The notes: a model not told the origin generated them from the letters alone. Shown: positions 37,635 through 48,257, counted from the first letter of the stretch. The stretch: DNA of 64,000 nucleotides from Vibrio astriarenae (GCF_010587385.1 NZ_CP047475.1:992001-1056000); one strand, 5' to 3'. Translations and numbers: made by a program.

Positions 37635-38405
37635 TTAGAACCAAGCGTCAAAGGCTAGTTTAACAGAAAGAACGATAACGACAGTGACAAATACAGGGCG
37701 GATGAAACCAGCACCAAAGCGTATAGCAGAGTGCGCACCGACGTAAGCACCTAGCATCAAACACACACCCATGGTTAAACCGAGTAGCCAGTTAATATGC
37801 CCAAGTAGAGCAAACGTCACTAATGATGTGAAATTGCTGGTGAAGTTCATCGCCTTTGCGAGTCCAGAAGCGAGCAAGATATTCAGACGGTATAAAGCCA
37901 TTGAACTGACTGTCCAGAAAGCGCCAGTACCCGGTCCGGCAACACCATCATAAAAACCGAGCGTAAAGCCTTGAATGTACTGTTTCTTGTTCACTTTTGA
38001 GCATTTTGCGGGCAACGTATTCTGATTAGCATGTTGAACTTTAGGCCAGAGGGTATAGACCGCCGTCATTAAAATAATCAGAGGCAAAGCTTTTTCCAGC
38101 CATTCAGTGCTGATTGCATCAACAATCATCGTCCCAGCAACAGCACCCACCAAAGTCGCAATAAATGCCGGAACCCAAAAGCTCGGTTCAAACAGGCGCT
38201 TTTTGTAATAAGTAAATGCCGCAGTGGAAGAGGCAAACGTTGCAGCAAGCTTGTTTGTTCCCAATGCTATGTGAGGAGGTAACCCCAAAGACAAAAGAGC
38301 GGGAACGGTAAGCATACCGCCACCGCCAGCAACAGCGTCGATAAATCCAGCCACAAAAGCGACTAAAGCAAGCAAGACAAGCATGCTTGGTTCAAGAAAT
38401 TCCAT
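37635..38405 (-). CDS. TSUP-family membrane protein (YfcA type)
   Basis: 256 aa with about eight membrane segments. The N-terminal FIDAVAGGGGMLTVPALLSLG and the internal GFYDGVAGPGTGAFW repeat are diagnostic of the TauE/SafE-like TSUP family, closest in layout to E. coli YfcA. The transported anion is not known. It lies 10 bp from dinG on the same strand, probably co-transcribed after it. Confidence 0.87.
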   Translation of the reverse strand: MEFLEPSMLVLLALVAFVAGFIDAVAGGGGMLTVPALLSLGLPPHIALGTNKLAATFASSTAAFTYYKKRLFEPSFWVPAFIATLVGAVAGTMIVDAISTEWLEKALPLIILMTAVYTLWPKVQHANQNTLPAKCSKVNKKQYIQGFTLGFYDGVAGPGTGAFWTVSSMALYRLNILLASGLAKAMNFTSNFTSLVTFALLGHINWLLGLTMGVCLMLGAYVGAHSAIRFGAGFIRPVFVTVVIVLSVKLAFDAWF

Positions 38406-38415
38406 AGATTAATTC

Positions 38416-40491
38416 TTATTTATGTATTGTGCGTTTAAACGGAGGCAACGAGTCCAGGAGAGCTTTTCCGTAACGCTTTGAAACGACTCGTCGGTCAAGC
38501 AGGTAGACTTTACCAGAGTCTTTCTCTTTACGCAGTAGTCGACCAACAGATTGGATGAGCTTTTTACTCGCCTCGGGTACCGCTATCTGCATAAATGGAT
38601 TGCCACCACAACGTTCAATATATTCCGAGTGTGCTTGCTCAACGGGTGAGGTGGGGACACCAAAAGGAATCTTGGTTATGATGAGGTTGGTTAATTCATC
38701 CCCTGGTAAATCGAGGCCTTCAGAGAAGCTGCCAGTACCAAAAAGAATGCTGGTTTTATTGCATTGAACAAGCGTTTTATGTTTTTTTAGTATTTCAATA
38801 CGCGATGAATCTCCTTGAACTTGCAATGCCCAACCTTTTTTAGTGAACAGTGTCCCGAGTTTCTCTGCGACCTGGTTCATTTGCCAATAAGAAGAGAATA
38901 AAACTAAGTTGGCTTGCTTGTCCTCAACTAACTTAGGCAAAATATCGATAAGATATTCTGTAAATTGTGGCGCGTTGGGTTCATATTCCATCTCTGGGAC
39001 GATGAGCTCTGCCTGATTGGGGTAATCAAACGGTGAGGCCAAAGCCAAAAACTTCACGCCATCTTCAGGTCGTTCGCTTATCCCAGCTTGGCGGCAGAAA
39101 TAGCTAAATTGATTTAAAGCGCGCAGCGTTGCGGATGTGACTACTGCACCGATGCATCGGCTCCAGATCTGCTGATCCAGCTGCCAACCCACTTCAAGTG
39201 GTGATACGGAAACCACAAAATCACCCTCGCGATCTTTGCTGATTTCAAGCCATCGTGCGAGAGGTGCGCCTTTCTCTCTTGTCGGCTCAGCCATCAAGTT
39301 CCAAACTTGTGCTAGGTTATCACAGCGTTGGATATAGAAACCAAGCTCAGCTAGAGCAGGTTCGGCCAGCCTAGAAGAGAGCTCGCCTTCTTTTACTCGT
39401 TCAGATATTAGATCCGCAATTTTTGCAGTACATTGTGCTAGCTTCTGTGTGCTGGACTTTAGCCCCTTCGCTTCCTCAAACAGCCAATTCGGTAGCTCGC
39501 CATCTTCAAAACGGTAAATGCCTTCTTCAAAGTGAGCTGGGTCGAACTGCTTGGGCATTTGGGTTAACGTTGGCACTATGACTTGAATGGCTTCTTGGAG
39601 ATCATTTTGGAAACGACTAGCTCGCTTCACATCAGCCAGGCTGGCGTGTTTTGAAATCACTTGGTTAAGTCGCTCTAGCCAAGAAGCTGCGCCTTTTAGA
39701 CTAGCAGCGGCAGACGAGTGCTCTCGTGCCACGTGCGGTAAATGATGGGCTTCGTCGAAAACATAAATCGTATTTTCTGGCTCTGGCAGGATAATCCCGC
39801 CGCCTAAATCTGCATCTGCCATCACTAAACTGTGATTGGCGATGATAACGTCTGCTCTGTCAAGGTCAGAACGAGCTTTGGAAAACGGACAGCTACGATG
39901 TGCTGGCAAACTGTTATTACAGGAGTGTTTATCACTAACGATTAACTGCCAGATATCATCTTTAATTGGCTTTGGCCAGCTGTCTCTATCACCATCCCAC
40001 TTACCTTCAGAAAGGGCTTTATAGAGTCTAGCTAACAGCTCAATGTCTTTTGCTTTAGGTTTACTTTCAAACATCGCCACCTGGCCACCATCTTCACCAC
40101 TAGCGGCAGCGAGCTTTTCTGCACAGCAATAGCGTTGACGACCTTTTGCCAATCGGAATTCAAAATCCAAATCGGTGATACGACGAAAAAGAGGTAAGTC
40201 TTTGTCGATAAGCTGTTCTTGTAATGCAACGGTAGCTGTTGAAATAACGACCTTTCTGTTGTTTAACACCGCAACTGGGATAGCGCCCATTAAATATGAT
40301 AATGATTTACCGATCCCTGTACCGGCTTCCGCGACAATCATGCGAGTTGATTTGTGATATTCACCACTAAGTGACTTAGCAATTTCGGCGACTAGGTAGT
40401 TTTGCGAGCGTCTAGGGACAAAATTTTCGAGCTGAGCTTGTAGATTTTGGTAACTAGTGCGGATGGATTTTTGAACGTTTGGAGTCAGCAT
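38416..40491 (-). CDS. dinG: ATP-dependent DNA helicase DinG
   Basis: 691-aa XPD-like superfamily 2 helicase acting on R-loops and damaged DNA. Walker A is AEAGTGIGKSLSYL (near residue 55), Walker B DEAHH (about residue 246), and the C-terminal QSVGRLLRKEKDSG motif VI is clear. Four cysteines for an iron-sulfur cluster are spaced through the region between Walker A and B (CC in RQRYCCAEKL, C in KHSCNN, C in HRSCPFSK). The length matches vibrio DinG. Confidence 0.93.
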   Translation of the reverse strand: MLTPNVQKSIRTSYQNLQAQLENFVPRRSQNYLVAEIAKSLSGEYHKSTRMIVAEAGTGIGKSLSYLMGAIPVAVLNNRKVVISTATVALQEQLIDKDLPLFRRITDLDFEFRLAKGRQRYCCAEKLAAASGEDGGQVAMFESKPKAKDIELLARLYKALSEGKWDGDRDSWPKPIKDDIWQLIVSDKHSCNNSLPAHRSCPFSKARSDLDRADVIIANHSLVMADADLGGGIILPEPENTIYVFDEAHHLPHVAREHSSAAASLKGAASWLERLNQVISKHASLADVKRASRFQNDLQEAIQVIVPTLTQMPKQFDPAHFEEGIYRFEDGELPNWLFEEAKGLKSSTQKLAQCTAKIADLISERVKEGELSSRLAEPALAELGFYIQRCDNLAQVWNLMAEPTREKGAPLARWLEISKDREGDFVVSVSPLEVGWQLDQQIWSRCIGAVVTSATLRALNQFSYFCRQAGISERPEDGVKFLALASPFDYPNQAELIVPEMEYEPNAPQFTEYLIDILPKLVEDKQANLVLFSSYWQMNQVAEKLGTLFTKKGWALQVQGDSSRIEILKKHKTLVQCNKTSILFGTGSFSEGLDLPGDELTNLIITKIPFGVPTSPVEQAHSEYIERCGGNPFMQIAVPEASKKLIQSVGRLLRKEKDSGKVYLLDRRVVSKRYGKALLDSLPPFKRTIHK

Positions 40492-41012
40492 GATTGGCCC
40501 TATTTTATCGACTTGCCGAGTCTAGCACATCTCTCTGTGGATTCGATAACGAACAAAATGGACGACTTTTGGCTGAAAGGGTGATTTTTATCACAAAATT
40601 AAAGTGAACCTTTCATGATCTAACATCAATAAAACTCAAAGTTATATTTTATATCACAGAGTTTATTCAATTACCGATATCTATGTCGTTATATTCTGAT
40701 TTATTTGCTTATGTCAGGATTAAAACCTAGGAAACGCAACTTTAACAAAATTAGCACTTGCTTAACCTTGGTGGGTTGGTAACAAGTTCCCATTAAAAGG
40801 AATCAAGCTAAATCATTGGTTTATAGTGACTTTTATCTTTATTGATGTTTTTTGTTGTGTGATTTGACATGTGGCATGATCTTTTGCAATCTAAATCCCG
40901 TCATTTACTCGGTAGCGACATCGGACCATTTAGAGTTTGAGTTGTTATCAAAAAAACTAAAAAAGGGAACCAGGATTCGGTATCCCTAAACTAAGAAAAG
41001 GCAGTGGAAATT
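40492..41012 (+). promoter_or_regulatory. 521-bp region upstream of the porin, with a CRP-type site
   Basis: No gene seen. GGTGA (40580-40584), six bases, TCACA (40591-40595) matches the CRP consensus at nine of ten core positions. It lies about 90 bp from the dinG start and over 400 bp from the porin start, so it could serve either. A TTGACA stands near 40864-40869. The region is AT-rich with a probable long porin leader. Confidence 0.5.
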
Positions 41013-42038
41013 ATGAAAAAGACGCTACTAGCTCTAGTGGTTGCAGCGGCAGCTACTTCTGTGAATGCAGCAGAAATCTATAAATCAGAAGACGGTCAAG
41101 TTGATTTCTATGGTCAACTACGTACAGAGCTTAAGTTTCTAGATTCTAAAGATCATGATGCAGACCTGAGCTCAGGTTCATCTCGTATGGGTATTGATGG
41201 CAGCTACGCTCTAACAGATACTATCGATGTGCTGGGTAAGGTTGAAGTAGGTATTCGTGACAACTCAGATGTAAATGTTCGCCAACACATTTTCGGCTTC
41301 TCTGGTGACTTCGGTACGATCAAACTAGGTAAGCAATGGACAACTTCGGATGACGTTTACGGTGCTGACTACTCATATTTCTTTGGTGGCTCAGGTTTAC
41401 GCTACTTAACTCTAAACGGCGCGTTGCACGATTCACAAATCAAATACGCATTTGATGCTGAAAACTTCTGGGTTAAAGCTGGTTGGGGTCTAAACGAAGG
41501 CGATACAAACCAAGACCTATATGAGGCGTTTGTAGGTACATCTTTCGGTGATCTTGCTCTACATGCTGGTGCCGGTGTTAACCGTGATCGTGAGCATGCA
41601 ACTGAAGATTTTGGTACGCTTGATGTAGAAAACACATATTTTGAAGTTACAGCAGAGTACTCTATTGGAGACCACCTAGTCGGTGCGACTTACTATAACT
41701 CAGAGCTAAATAACAAGGGCAACTCAGAAAAAATCGATGAGAATGCTATTTCTGTAGCGGGTGTGTTCCAAGCAACAGAAAAAACTGGAATCTATGGCGG
41801 TTATGAGTTTGTACAGCAAGAAACTTCAGGCTTTGCTAACAATGAAAAAGAAGACGGTACAGTGATTTACGTTGGTGCAGTGCATAAGTTTAACAGCTGG
41901 TCACGTGTATATGCTGAGTATGGTTACGGCGATGGCACAACTCTAGGTTACTCGAACCGTGAGTCTGACACAACTGTGGGTGCATCAATGGCTGATGGTG
42001 AAAGTAACTTCGCAATCGGTGCTCGTTTCTACTGGTAA
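41013..42038 (+). CDS. OmpU/OmpL-type outer-membrane porin
   Basis: 341 aa; signal peptide of 21 residues ending VNA, then mature AEIYKSEDGQVDFYGQLR. The protein has alternating beta-strands and the family motifs SSRMGIDGSYALTD, GFSGDFGTIKLGKQ and a final aromatic residue in GARFYW, the outer-membrane assembly signal. Heavy codon bias suggests high expression. The start at ATG 41013, not GTG 41004, follows AAGG. OmpU-type porins of vibrios are often under ToxR control; no ToxR site was identified here. Confidence 0.88.
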   Translation: MKKTLLALVVAAAATSVNAAEIYKSEDGQVDFYGQLRTELKFLDSKDHDADLSSGSSRMGIDGSYALTDTIDVLGKVEVGIRDNSDVNVRQHIFGFSGDFGTIKLGKQWTTSDDVYGADYSYFFGGSGLRYLTLNGALHDSQIKYAFDAENFWVKAGWGLNEGDTNQDLYEAFVGTSFGDLALHAGAGVNRDREHATEDFGTLDVENTYFEVTAEYSIGDHLVGATYYNSELNNKGNSEKIDENAISVAGVFQATEKTGIYGGYEFVQQETSGFANNEKEDGTVIYVGAVHKFNSWSRVYAEYGYGDGTTLGYSNRESDTTVGASMADGESNFAIGARFYW

Positions 42039-42060
42039 TCAGACTAGTTGACTGCTTTCT

Positions 42061-42090
42061 AAAGCCCGGCTTAAGCTGGGCTTTTCGTTT
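42061..42090 (+). terminator. Terminator after the porin gene
   Basis: Stem AAAGCCC(G)GC / GC(T)GGGCTTT with TTAA loop, then TTTTCGTTT. It ends just before the DUF2057 gene. Confidence 0.85.
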
Positions 42091-42104
42091 CTAAAGGGAT
42101 TCAT

Positions 42105-42794
42105 ATGAAAATTAAAGCTCTGACACTTGTTACCATGTTATCGATGAGCCTGTCATCCTTTGCAGCAACGCTCTACGTGAAAGATACGGTAGATATTTTG
42201 GTTGTGAATATGGAAAAACCAAAACTATCAGGTCAATCTTTCAACTCAATAATAGAGGTAGATTTGCCAGAGGGAGCTAATCAGATTGTTTTCCAATATG
42301 AGCCAGTGATTGAAACGACAAACGAACGCAAAAAAGTCTACGGCCAAACCCAGGTTGTGACGTTTACATTGTCACAAGATCAAAACGTCCAATTCAAAAT
42401 GCCAAACTATCGCTCGGTTCGCTCGGCCGAGAAAGGCCTCAAAGATCTCGACTTCAGCATCATCGACCAACATGGCAACGAAGTAGAAAAAACAGTCGAT
42501 GTCCTTAAATCAGAGGGGGTTCAATTAGGCCGCAATCATATAGAGGAAGTCAGAGAGTACAATATTAATGGTGGACCGGCTGCGGTTGCTATTTCTTATG
42601 TCGCTGTCGATAACACCGCTAAAGTTGCAAAGCCAGTTGTATTGCCAGAGCCAGAAGTCGCTCCACAGTCAGCGACCCCCGTTCAACTTCCTGAGTTGGA
42701 CTCTAAAGAGCTACAGCAATTGAAAACTTGGTATACAGAAGCATCGCAGGATGACCGCAAGGCGTTTCGTAAGTGGCTGATCGATTTTGAGTAA
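42105..42794 (+). CDS. DUF2057 (YccT-like) exported protein
   Basis: 229 aa with a cleavable signal peptide (ends SSFAA), then TLYVKDTVDILVVNMEKPKLSG, the DUF2057 start as in E. coli YccT. A proline-rich linker (residues about 180-200) precedes a short C-terminal helix. In E. coli YccT has been linked to curli regulation; whether that holds here is unknown. It follows the porin terminator and so probably has a weak promoter or read-through. Confidence 0.8.
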   Translation: MKIKALTLVTMLSMSLSSFAATLYVKDTVDILVVNMEKPKLSGQSFNSIIEVDLPEGANQIVFQYEPVIETTNERKKVYGQTQVVTFTLSQDQNVQFKMPNYRSVRSAEKGLKDLDFSIIDQHGNEVEKTVDVLKSEGVQLGRNHIEEVREYNINGGPAAVAISYVAVDNTAKVAKPVVLPEPEVAPQSATPVQLPELDSKELQQLKTWYTEASQDDRKAFRKWLIDFE

Positions 42795-42901
42795 TATTTA
42801 GAATACAGATGTCGAAAGCTTGAAGGTTTGAGGCTAAGGGAACATTAAAGTCTAAGCCTCTACCTCTGACTTCTGAACTCTGTATTCCTAACTCCCATCA
42901 C

Positions 42902-44185
42902 CTAATTAAAACACTCATCCCTATCCAAAGCTGTACTTATCGCTCCAACTAACTTCTCAACATTCCCATACTCACTGATATAAGGGGGCATCATATAAAT
43001 TAGCCGTCCAAACGGGCGAATCCACACGCCATTGTCGACAAAGTGACGCTGTATCACTTCCATATTGACGGCGTCAGTTGTCTCAACGACACCAATTGCC
43101 CCTAGCCAACGAACATCTTGAACGCGTCTATGATTTTTTATTTTTGGTAAAAGCTCTGCAAAAGCCAGTTCGATATTGAGAACCTGTTGCTTCCAATCAT
43201 CACATTGTAAAAGTGCCATACTGGCATTAGCCACCGCACACGCAAGTGGATTCCCCATAAATGTAGGACCATGCATAAAGCAGCCGGCTTCCCCACTGCA
43301 AACGGTGTTCGCTACTTTTGGAGTGGTTATCGTTGCAGATAGTGTCATATACCCGCCGGTTAGCGCTTTGCCTACACAAAGAATATCAGGCTGAACATTG
43401 GCGTGCTCACACGCAAACATCTTGCCTGTCCTGCCAAATCCAGTCGCGATTTCATCGAGGATCAATAACACACCGTAGTGATCACAAAGATCACGCACGC
43501 CTTTTAGAAAGTTCGGATGATAGATCCGCATACCTCCCGCACCCTGAACAACAGGTTCTATGATCACAGCAGCGATTTGAGAATGATACTGTTCGAGTTG
43601 CGATTTAAAGTCATCAAGATCTGATTCATCCCAGTCTTCGCCAAAGCGGCATTTCGGTGACTCGGCAAAAATATGCTCTGGTAGAAAGCCTTTGTATAGA
43701 CTATGCATTGAGTTGTTTGGATCGGTCACCGACATCGCGGCAAAGGTATCGCCATGATAACCGTGACGAAGGGTTAAAAACTTAGGTCTGGACTGTCCTT
43801 TGGCGTGCCAATACTGCAGGGCCATTTTTAAGCTGACTTCGACGGCAACCGACCCAGAGTCGGCGAGAAATATGTGCTCTAAGTTATCTGGAACTAGCGA
43901 TAAGAGTTTTTTACCCAACTCGATCGCAGGCTCGTGCGTAATCCCCCCAAACATAACGTGCGAGACTTTATCGATTTGGTGGTGCGCAGCTTCGTTGAGA
44001 ACAGGGTGGTTATATCCATGGATGGCGGACCACCATGAAGACATCCCATCGGTTAGCTCTTTTCCATCCTCTAGCGTGAGTGTTACTCCCTGTGCGGATA
44101 CAACCGGGTAGCAGGTAAGAGGAGTGAGCGTAGAAGTGTACGGATGCCAGAGGTGCTGGCGATCGAAGGCGAGATCCATAGCCAT
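42902..44185 (-). CDS. bioA: Adenosylmethionine-8-amino-7-oxononanoate aminotransferase
   Basis: 427-aa class III PLP aminotransferase that makes 7,8-diaminopelargonate for biotin. The PLP lysine lies in ILCVGKALTGGYMTL, preceded by LILDEIATGFGRTGKMF; SWWSAIHGYNHP binds substrate. Start 44185 gives MAMDLAFDRQHLWHPYTS, matching E. coli BioA; the longer open frame begins in the promoter region. It is divergent from bioB, as in enterobacteria. A GGACTGTCC at 43790-43798 is native coding sequence. Confidence 0.95.
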   Translation of the reverse strand: MAMDLAFDRQHLWHPYTSTLTPLTCYPVVSAQGVTLTLEDGKELTDGMSSWWSAIHGYNHPVLNEAAHHQIDKVSHVMFGGITHEPAIELGKKLLSLVPDNLEHIFLADSGSVAVEVSLKMALQYWHAKGQSRPKFLTLRHGYHGDTFAAMSVTDPNNSMHSLYKGFLPEHIFAESPKCRFGEDWDESDLDDFKSQLEQYHSQIAAVIIEPVVQGAGGMRIYHPNFLKGVRDLCDHYGVLLILDEIATGFGRTGKMFACEHANVQPDILCVGKALTGGYMTLSATITTPKVANTVCSGEAGCFMHGPTFMGNPLACAVANASMALLQCDDWKQQVLNIELAFAELLPKIKNHRRVQDVRWLGAIGVVETTDAVNMEVIQRHFVDNGVWIRPFGRLIYMMPPYISEYGNVEKLVGAISTALDRDECFN

Positions 44186-44310
44186 AAAATAAAATCCAAA
44201 GATTGCTAATTGTACAGATGTAAACTTCACCTGAAGTCTGAGTGTTGACAGTGTAATGTGTCACGGTAGACTAGCCAACAACTAGTTTGAAAAATGCAAA
44301 AGGAATCATC
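44186..44310. promoter_or_regulatory. bioA-bioB divergent promoter/operator region
   Basis: 125-bp gap. TTGACA (44245-44250), a 16-base spacer and TAGACT (44267-44272) form a plausible bioB promoter, and GACA-N8-TGTC (44247-44262) is an inverted repeat inside it where a BirA-type repressor could bind. The classical TTGTAAACC-N15-GGTTTACAA operator is not present in recognisable form, so BirA control is inferred. Confidence 0.5.
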
Positions 44311-45363
44311 GTGGAAGTTCGTCACAATTGGACTGTGGAAGAAGTTCGCTCCCTCTTGGCTAAGCCCTTTATGGATTTACTTTTTGAAGCGCAGTTAGTT
44401 CATCGTCAGTATCAGCAAACCAACCATGTACAAGTCAGTACGCTGCTTTCGATAAAAACGGGCGCTTGTCCGGAAGATTGCAAATATTGTCCACAAAGTG
44501 CTCGCTATACGACGGACGTAGATAAAGAGCGATTGATGGAGGTTGAGCGGGTGTTGGATGCGGCGGGCAAGGCGAAAGCGGCAGGCTCAACGCGTTTTTG
44601 CATGGGGGCGGCTTGGAAGAATCCGAAAGAGCGTGACATGCCACTGCTAACGGATATGATCAAAGGCGTCAAAGAGATGGGGTTAGAGACGTGCATGACA
44701 TTGGGTATGTTGTCTCCTGAACAAGCAGAAACGCTGGCTAATGCAGGATTAGACTACTACAACCATAATTTAGATACGTCTCCAGAGTTCTACGGCAACA
44801 TCATTACGACTCGTACCTATCAAGAACGACTCGACACGCTTTCCCACGTTCGTGATGCTGGCATGAAAATTTGTTCGGGTGGCATTATAGGAATGGGTGA
44901 GAGCGCGAATGATCGCGCTGGTCTTTTGGTGGAACTGGCTAACTTGCCGGTTCACCCTGAGAGTGTGCCGATTAATATGCTGGTTAAAGTGAAGGGGACA
45001 CCGCTCGAGAGTGCGGAGGATGTTGACCCATTTGATTTCATTCGTTTGATAGCGGCGACACGAATCATGATGCCGGGCTCTGCTGTGCGCCTTTCGGCTG
45101 GCCGCGAGAACATGAATGAACAGATGCAAGCGCTGTGTTTTATGGCTGGGGCAAACTCGGTGTTTTATGGCTGTAAGCTCTTAACGACACCGAACCCAAG
45201 CGAAGATAAGGACATGCAGCTGTTTAGTAAACTCGGTATCAACAGTCAGCAAGTATCGCAAAAGCCAGATGAGATTGAGGAAAACGACCTCCTGGATAGG
45301 TTAGTAGAGCGTGTCGTTTCACGTCCCACTGAAAACGATCTGTTTTACGATGCCAGCTCCTAA
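44311..45363 (+). CDS. bioB: Biotin synthase
   Basis: Radical-SAM enzyme that inserts sulfur into dethiobiotin. The radical-SAM cluster is CPEDCKYC (C-x3-C-x2-C), with [13 protein letters not shown] and KVKGTPL as family motifs, and the arginine of the [2Fe-2S] site in [10 protein letters not shown]. The GTG at 44311 is chosen because AAAGGA stands just before it and the product ([15 protein letters not shown]) aligns with E. coli BioB. It overlaps bioF by 14 bases. Confidence 0.97.
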   Translation: MEVRHNWTVEEVRSLLAKPFMDLLFEAQLVHRQYQQTNHVQVSTLLSIKTGACPEDCKYCPQSARYTTDVDKERLMEVERVLDAAGKAKAAGSTRFCMGAAWKNPKERDMPLLTDMIKGVKEMGLETCMTLGMLSPEQAETLANAGLDYYNHNLDTSPEFYGNIITTRTYQERLDTLSHVRDAGMKICSGGIIGMGESANDRAGLLVELANLPVHPESVPINMLVKVKGTPLESAEDVDPFDFIRLIAATRIMMPGSAVRLSAGRENMNEQMQALCFMAGANSVFYGCKLLTTPNPSEDKDMQLFSKLGINSQQVSQKPDEIEENDLLDRLVERVVSRPTENDLFYDASS

Positions 45364-46516
45364 TTTTTCCCATCGAATCAACCAGGCATTGCAATCGCGA
45401 CGAGAGAAAGGTCTTGAGCGTAAGATTCGACCGGTGATTGGTGGCAATCAAACCGAACTTGAATGTCAGGGACGTCGCTATTTTAACTTTTCAAGTAATG
45501 ACTACCTTGGTCTCGCCAATGACCCGGAGCTAGTAAAAGCGTGGCAGCAGGGCTTGAGTGTGTATGGTTCTGGCAGTGGAGCGTCACCGCTGGTCACCGG
45601 TTTCACATATGCACATCAAAACTTGGAAGCCTCTTTATGTGATTGGCTCGGCTATGAGCGAGCAATCTTGTTCAATTCAGGGTTTAGCGCAAATCAGGCG
45701 GTGCTTTTTAGTTTATTAGAAAAAGACGACCTGTTACTGCAAGACAAACTCAACCACGCCTCGTTAATGGAGGCAGGTATGCTATCGCCAGCCTCCATGA
45801 AGCGCTTTCGACACAATGACACCAATCACCTGAATACACTATTAAACTCCGACTGTGCCAACTTGGTGGTGACCGAGGGGGTGTTCAGTATGGATGGGGA
45901 TATTGCTCCACTGAAAGCCATCCAAGATAAGTGCTTAGACAGAGCTTGGCTGGTGGTGGATGATGCCCATGGCATCGGTGTGTTGGGTAAAGAGGGGCGT
46001 GGCAGTTGTGAGACAGCTCAAATTACGCCAGATATCTTAGTCGTTACTTTTGGCAAAGCGTTTGGCTTATCGGGTGCGGCTGTTTTGTGTCGTCACAATA
46101 CTGGAGACTATTTAACACAGTTTGCTCGACATCATGTCTACTCGACGGCAATGCCTCCGGCGCAAGCACACACGCTGACTCATGCCGTGGAGATGATCCG
46201 TGGGCAACAATGGCGACGAGACAATCTGGTTGAACTCAATCAACTCTATGAAGAGTTGCTGTCAGACCTTCCGCAGTATAGAGAGACACAGACACCCATA
46301 AAGCCTTTTGTGATTGGAAAGAGTGAGGCAACCGTTAAGTCAGCGAACTATCTACGTCAACAGGGACTTTGGTTAACGGCAATTCGCCCCCCAACTGTTC
46401 CGAACAACACCGCCCGATTGCGTATTACCCTAACGGCAAACCATACCAAGAAACAGATAAAAACCTTGGCAGCGGGGCTGCGCCAAGCGATAGAAAAGCA
46501 AGGAGATGCATCATGA
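45350..46516 (+). CDS. bioF: 8-Amino-7-oxononanoate synthase
   Basis: PLP enzyme joining alanine and pimeloyl-ACP. The PLP lysine is in [30 protein letters not shown] and [10 protein letters not shown] are family motifs. ATG 45350 ([16 protein letters not shown]) inside the end of bioB is the likely start, giving 388 aa; a longer frame exists upstream but would lie wholly within bioB. Its stop overlaps the bioC start in ATGA. Confidence 0.94.
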   Translation: MPAPNFSHRINQALQSRREKGLERKIRPVIGGNQTELECQGRRYFNFSSNDYLGLANDPELVKAWQQGLSVYGSGSGASPLVTGFTYAHQNLEASLCDWLGYERAILFNSGFSANQAVLFSLLEKDDLLLQDKLNHASLMEAGMLSPASMKRFRHNDTNHLNTLLNSDCANLVVTEGVFSMDGDIAPLKAIQDKCLDRAWLVVDDAHGIGVLGKEGRGSCETAQITPDILVVTFGKAFGLSGAAVLCRHNTGDYLTQFARHHVYSTAMPPAQAHTLTHAVEMIRGQQWRRDNLVELNQLYEELLSDLPQYRETQTPIKPFVIGKSEATVKSANYLRQQGLWLTAIRPPTVPNNTARLRITLTANHTKKQIKTLAAGLRQAIEKQGDAS

Positions 46517-47316
46517 ATGCGGTAATGATGTTGGATGACACCTTACATGAAAAGCAAGCCATTGCTGATGCATTTGGACGCGCCGCCAGCACTTACGATA
46601 CCCATGCCAAATTTCAAAGAGATGTTGGTCATTGGTTGTTGGACAAAATGCCCCAAGACTTATCCGGTAAGGTGGTCTTGGACCTTGGATGTGGAACGGG
46701 CTATTTTTCAAAATTGTTGCTAGAGCGCGGTGCTACAGTGGTTTGTGGCGATCTCTCTGCTAAGATGCTCAACCAAGCAATGCAGCGATGCGGTACGGTG
46801 AATATTACCTATCAACAACTCGATGCAGAGTGTTTGCCTTTCAATCACCAGAGGTTTGACTATGTTTTCTCTAGTCTTGCCTTGCAGTGGTGTGAAGATT
46901 TGTCTGTACCATTAAGTGAAGCAAAGCGAGTATTAAAGCCTAATGGTACGATATTCTTTAGTACCTTACTCGATGGTTCTTTGTTCGAGCTCAGACAAGC
47001 ATGGTCAGAAATTGATTCATATCAACACGTGAATGATTTTATTTCATTCAATCGGTTAAAAATTGCGTTAGCTCAATCACAATGTATTAACCATGCCCTA
47101 GACTTGCCGACCATTAAAGTTTGGTACCCGTCAGCGTTTGCTGTTATGCGGGACCTTAAGGGGATTGGGGCGACGCATGTAAGTGGTCGCGGTCAAGGGT
47201 TAACGAGTAGACGTACCTTGATGCAAGTCGATATGGCTTACCAAAAATTTACAAATCAGCAAGGTCTTTTACCTGCAACTTATCAAGTTTGTTTAGGGGT
47301 TATTCAGCATGATTAA
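46513..47316 (+). CDS. bioC: Malonyl-ACP O-methyltransferase
   Basis: 267-aa SAM-dependent methyltransferase that disguises malonyl-ACP as a fatty-acid primer for pimelate synthesis. SAM motif I is [16 protein letters not shown], followed by GDLSAKML and [11 protein letters not shown]. The start at 46513 forms an ATGA overlap with the bioF stop. It shares 8 bases with bioD. Confidence 0.94.
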   Translation: MNAVMMLDDTLHEKQAIADAFGRAASTYDTHAKFQRDVGHWLLDKMPQDLSGKVVLDLGCGTGYFSKLLLERGATVVCGDLSAKMLNQAMQRCGTVNITYQQLDAECLPFNHQRFDYVFSSLALQWCEDLSVPLSEAKRVLKPNGTIFFSTLLDGSLFELRQAWSEIDSYQHVNDFISFNRLKIALAQSQCINHALDLPTIKVWYPSAFAVMRDLKGIGATHVSGRGQGLTSRRTLMQVDMAYQKFTNQQGLLPATYQVCLGVIQHD

Positions 47317-47989
47317 TGCTTTTTTTATTGCTGGTACGGATACTGATGTAGGCAAAACGGTGGCATCTAAAGCCATCCTACAAGCGATGAATGCGGAAGG
47401 AAAACGCACTATTGGATACAAACCGGTTGCTGCGGGTAGCGAAAAGACCGAAGAAGGCGTACGTAATTCTGACGCGCGTCATCTACACTCTGTTTCGACT
47501 GTAGAAGTGACGTATGAAGATGTGAATCCTTATCCACTGCTTCTACCAGCTTCTCCTCATATTGCTTCAAAAGCCGAAGGGATTAACATTGAGTTTTCTC
47601 TTATTTCTGACAAGTTAGAGCAGCATAAGCAAAAAGCCGATGTTGTCCTTGTTGAAGGTGCTGGCGGTTGGCGTGTCCCTGTCAATGATACAGACTCGTT
47701 CTCAAGCTGGGTAAAAGAAGAGAAACTACCCGTTGTTTTGGTCGTGGGCATTAAATTGGGTTGTTTGAGCCATGCTATTTTAACAGCAGAGAGCATCATT
47801 GCTGATGGCTTAGACATTGTCGGTTGGGTTGCTAATCGAGTGAACCCTGGTATCGAAAACTACGCTGAGGTGATCAAGTGCCTGGAAACTCGTATTCCAG
47901 CGCCAAAAATGGGTGAAATCCCATACACACCGAATCCTAAGCGTAAGAACTTGGGTAAGTACATCGACCTTTCACCACTGAAAAAGTAA
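47309..47989 (+). CDS. bioD: ATP-dependent dethiobiotin synthetase
   Basis: 226-aa P-loop enzyme closing the ureido ring of dethiobiotin. The P-loop is [14 protein letters not shown], with the catalytic lysine in GYKPVAAGS and the [13 protein letters not shown] motif. It is the last gene of bioBFCD, overlapping bioC by 8 bases, and is followed by a perfect bidirectional terminator. Confidence 0.97.
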   Translation: MINAFFIAGTDTDVGKTVASKAILQAMNAEGKRTIGYKPVAAGSEKTEEGVRNSDARHLHSVSTVEVTYEDVNPYPLLLPASPHIASKAEGINIEFSLISDKLEQHKQKADVVLVEGAGGWRVPVNDTDSFSSWVKEEKLPVVLVVGIKLGCLSHAILTAESIIADGLDIVGWVANRVNPGIENYAEVIKCLETRIPAPKMGEIPYTPNPKRKNLGKYIDLSPLKK

Positions 47990-48022
47990 AGAACTCAGTC
48001 GATTTACGTCACCAAAAGAGAT

Positions 48023-48057
48023 AAAAGGGCAGATAACATCGCGTTATCTGCCCTTTT
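48023..48057. terminator. Bidirectional terminator after bioD
   Basis: 15-bp perfect stem AAAAGGGCAGATAAC / GTTATCTGCCCTTTT with a 5-base loop. Confidence 0.95.
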
Positions 48058-48086
48058 CTACATATAAGCCGAGTGGTCGTATAGGA

Positions 48087-48257
48087 TTACTCAGTAGATA
48101 ACCCCATTAGAGCATATTGTGTTTCTGCAATCTGCTGCTCTTTATCCTCATCTAAAGCCTTAATGCCTAACTGTTTTTTAGCTTCGTTTTCTGTCACGCC
48201 AAGGTGGCAGCAAAGCAGGTCAATCGCCATCTGATATTCGTTGTTAACTTGTGACAT
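48087..48257 (-). CDS. Small conserved-looking hypothetical protein
   Basis: 56 aa from ATG 48257, with AAGGA upstream. The sequence is acidic, helical and soluble (MSQVNNEYQMAIDLLCC...), with no motif I recognise. It has its own terminator side (shared with bioD) and a good ribosome-binding site, so it is likely real. Frames upstream of 48257 lack support. Confidence 0.65.
   Translation of the reverse strand: MSQVNNEYQMAIDLLCCHLGVTENEAKKQLGIKALDEDKEQQIAETQYALMGLSTE

Noticed and set aside
43790..43798. GGACTGTCC inside bioA
   Set aside because: It encodes KGQSR where E. coli BioA has KGEAR, so it is native coding sequence.
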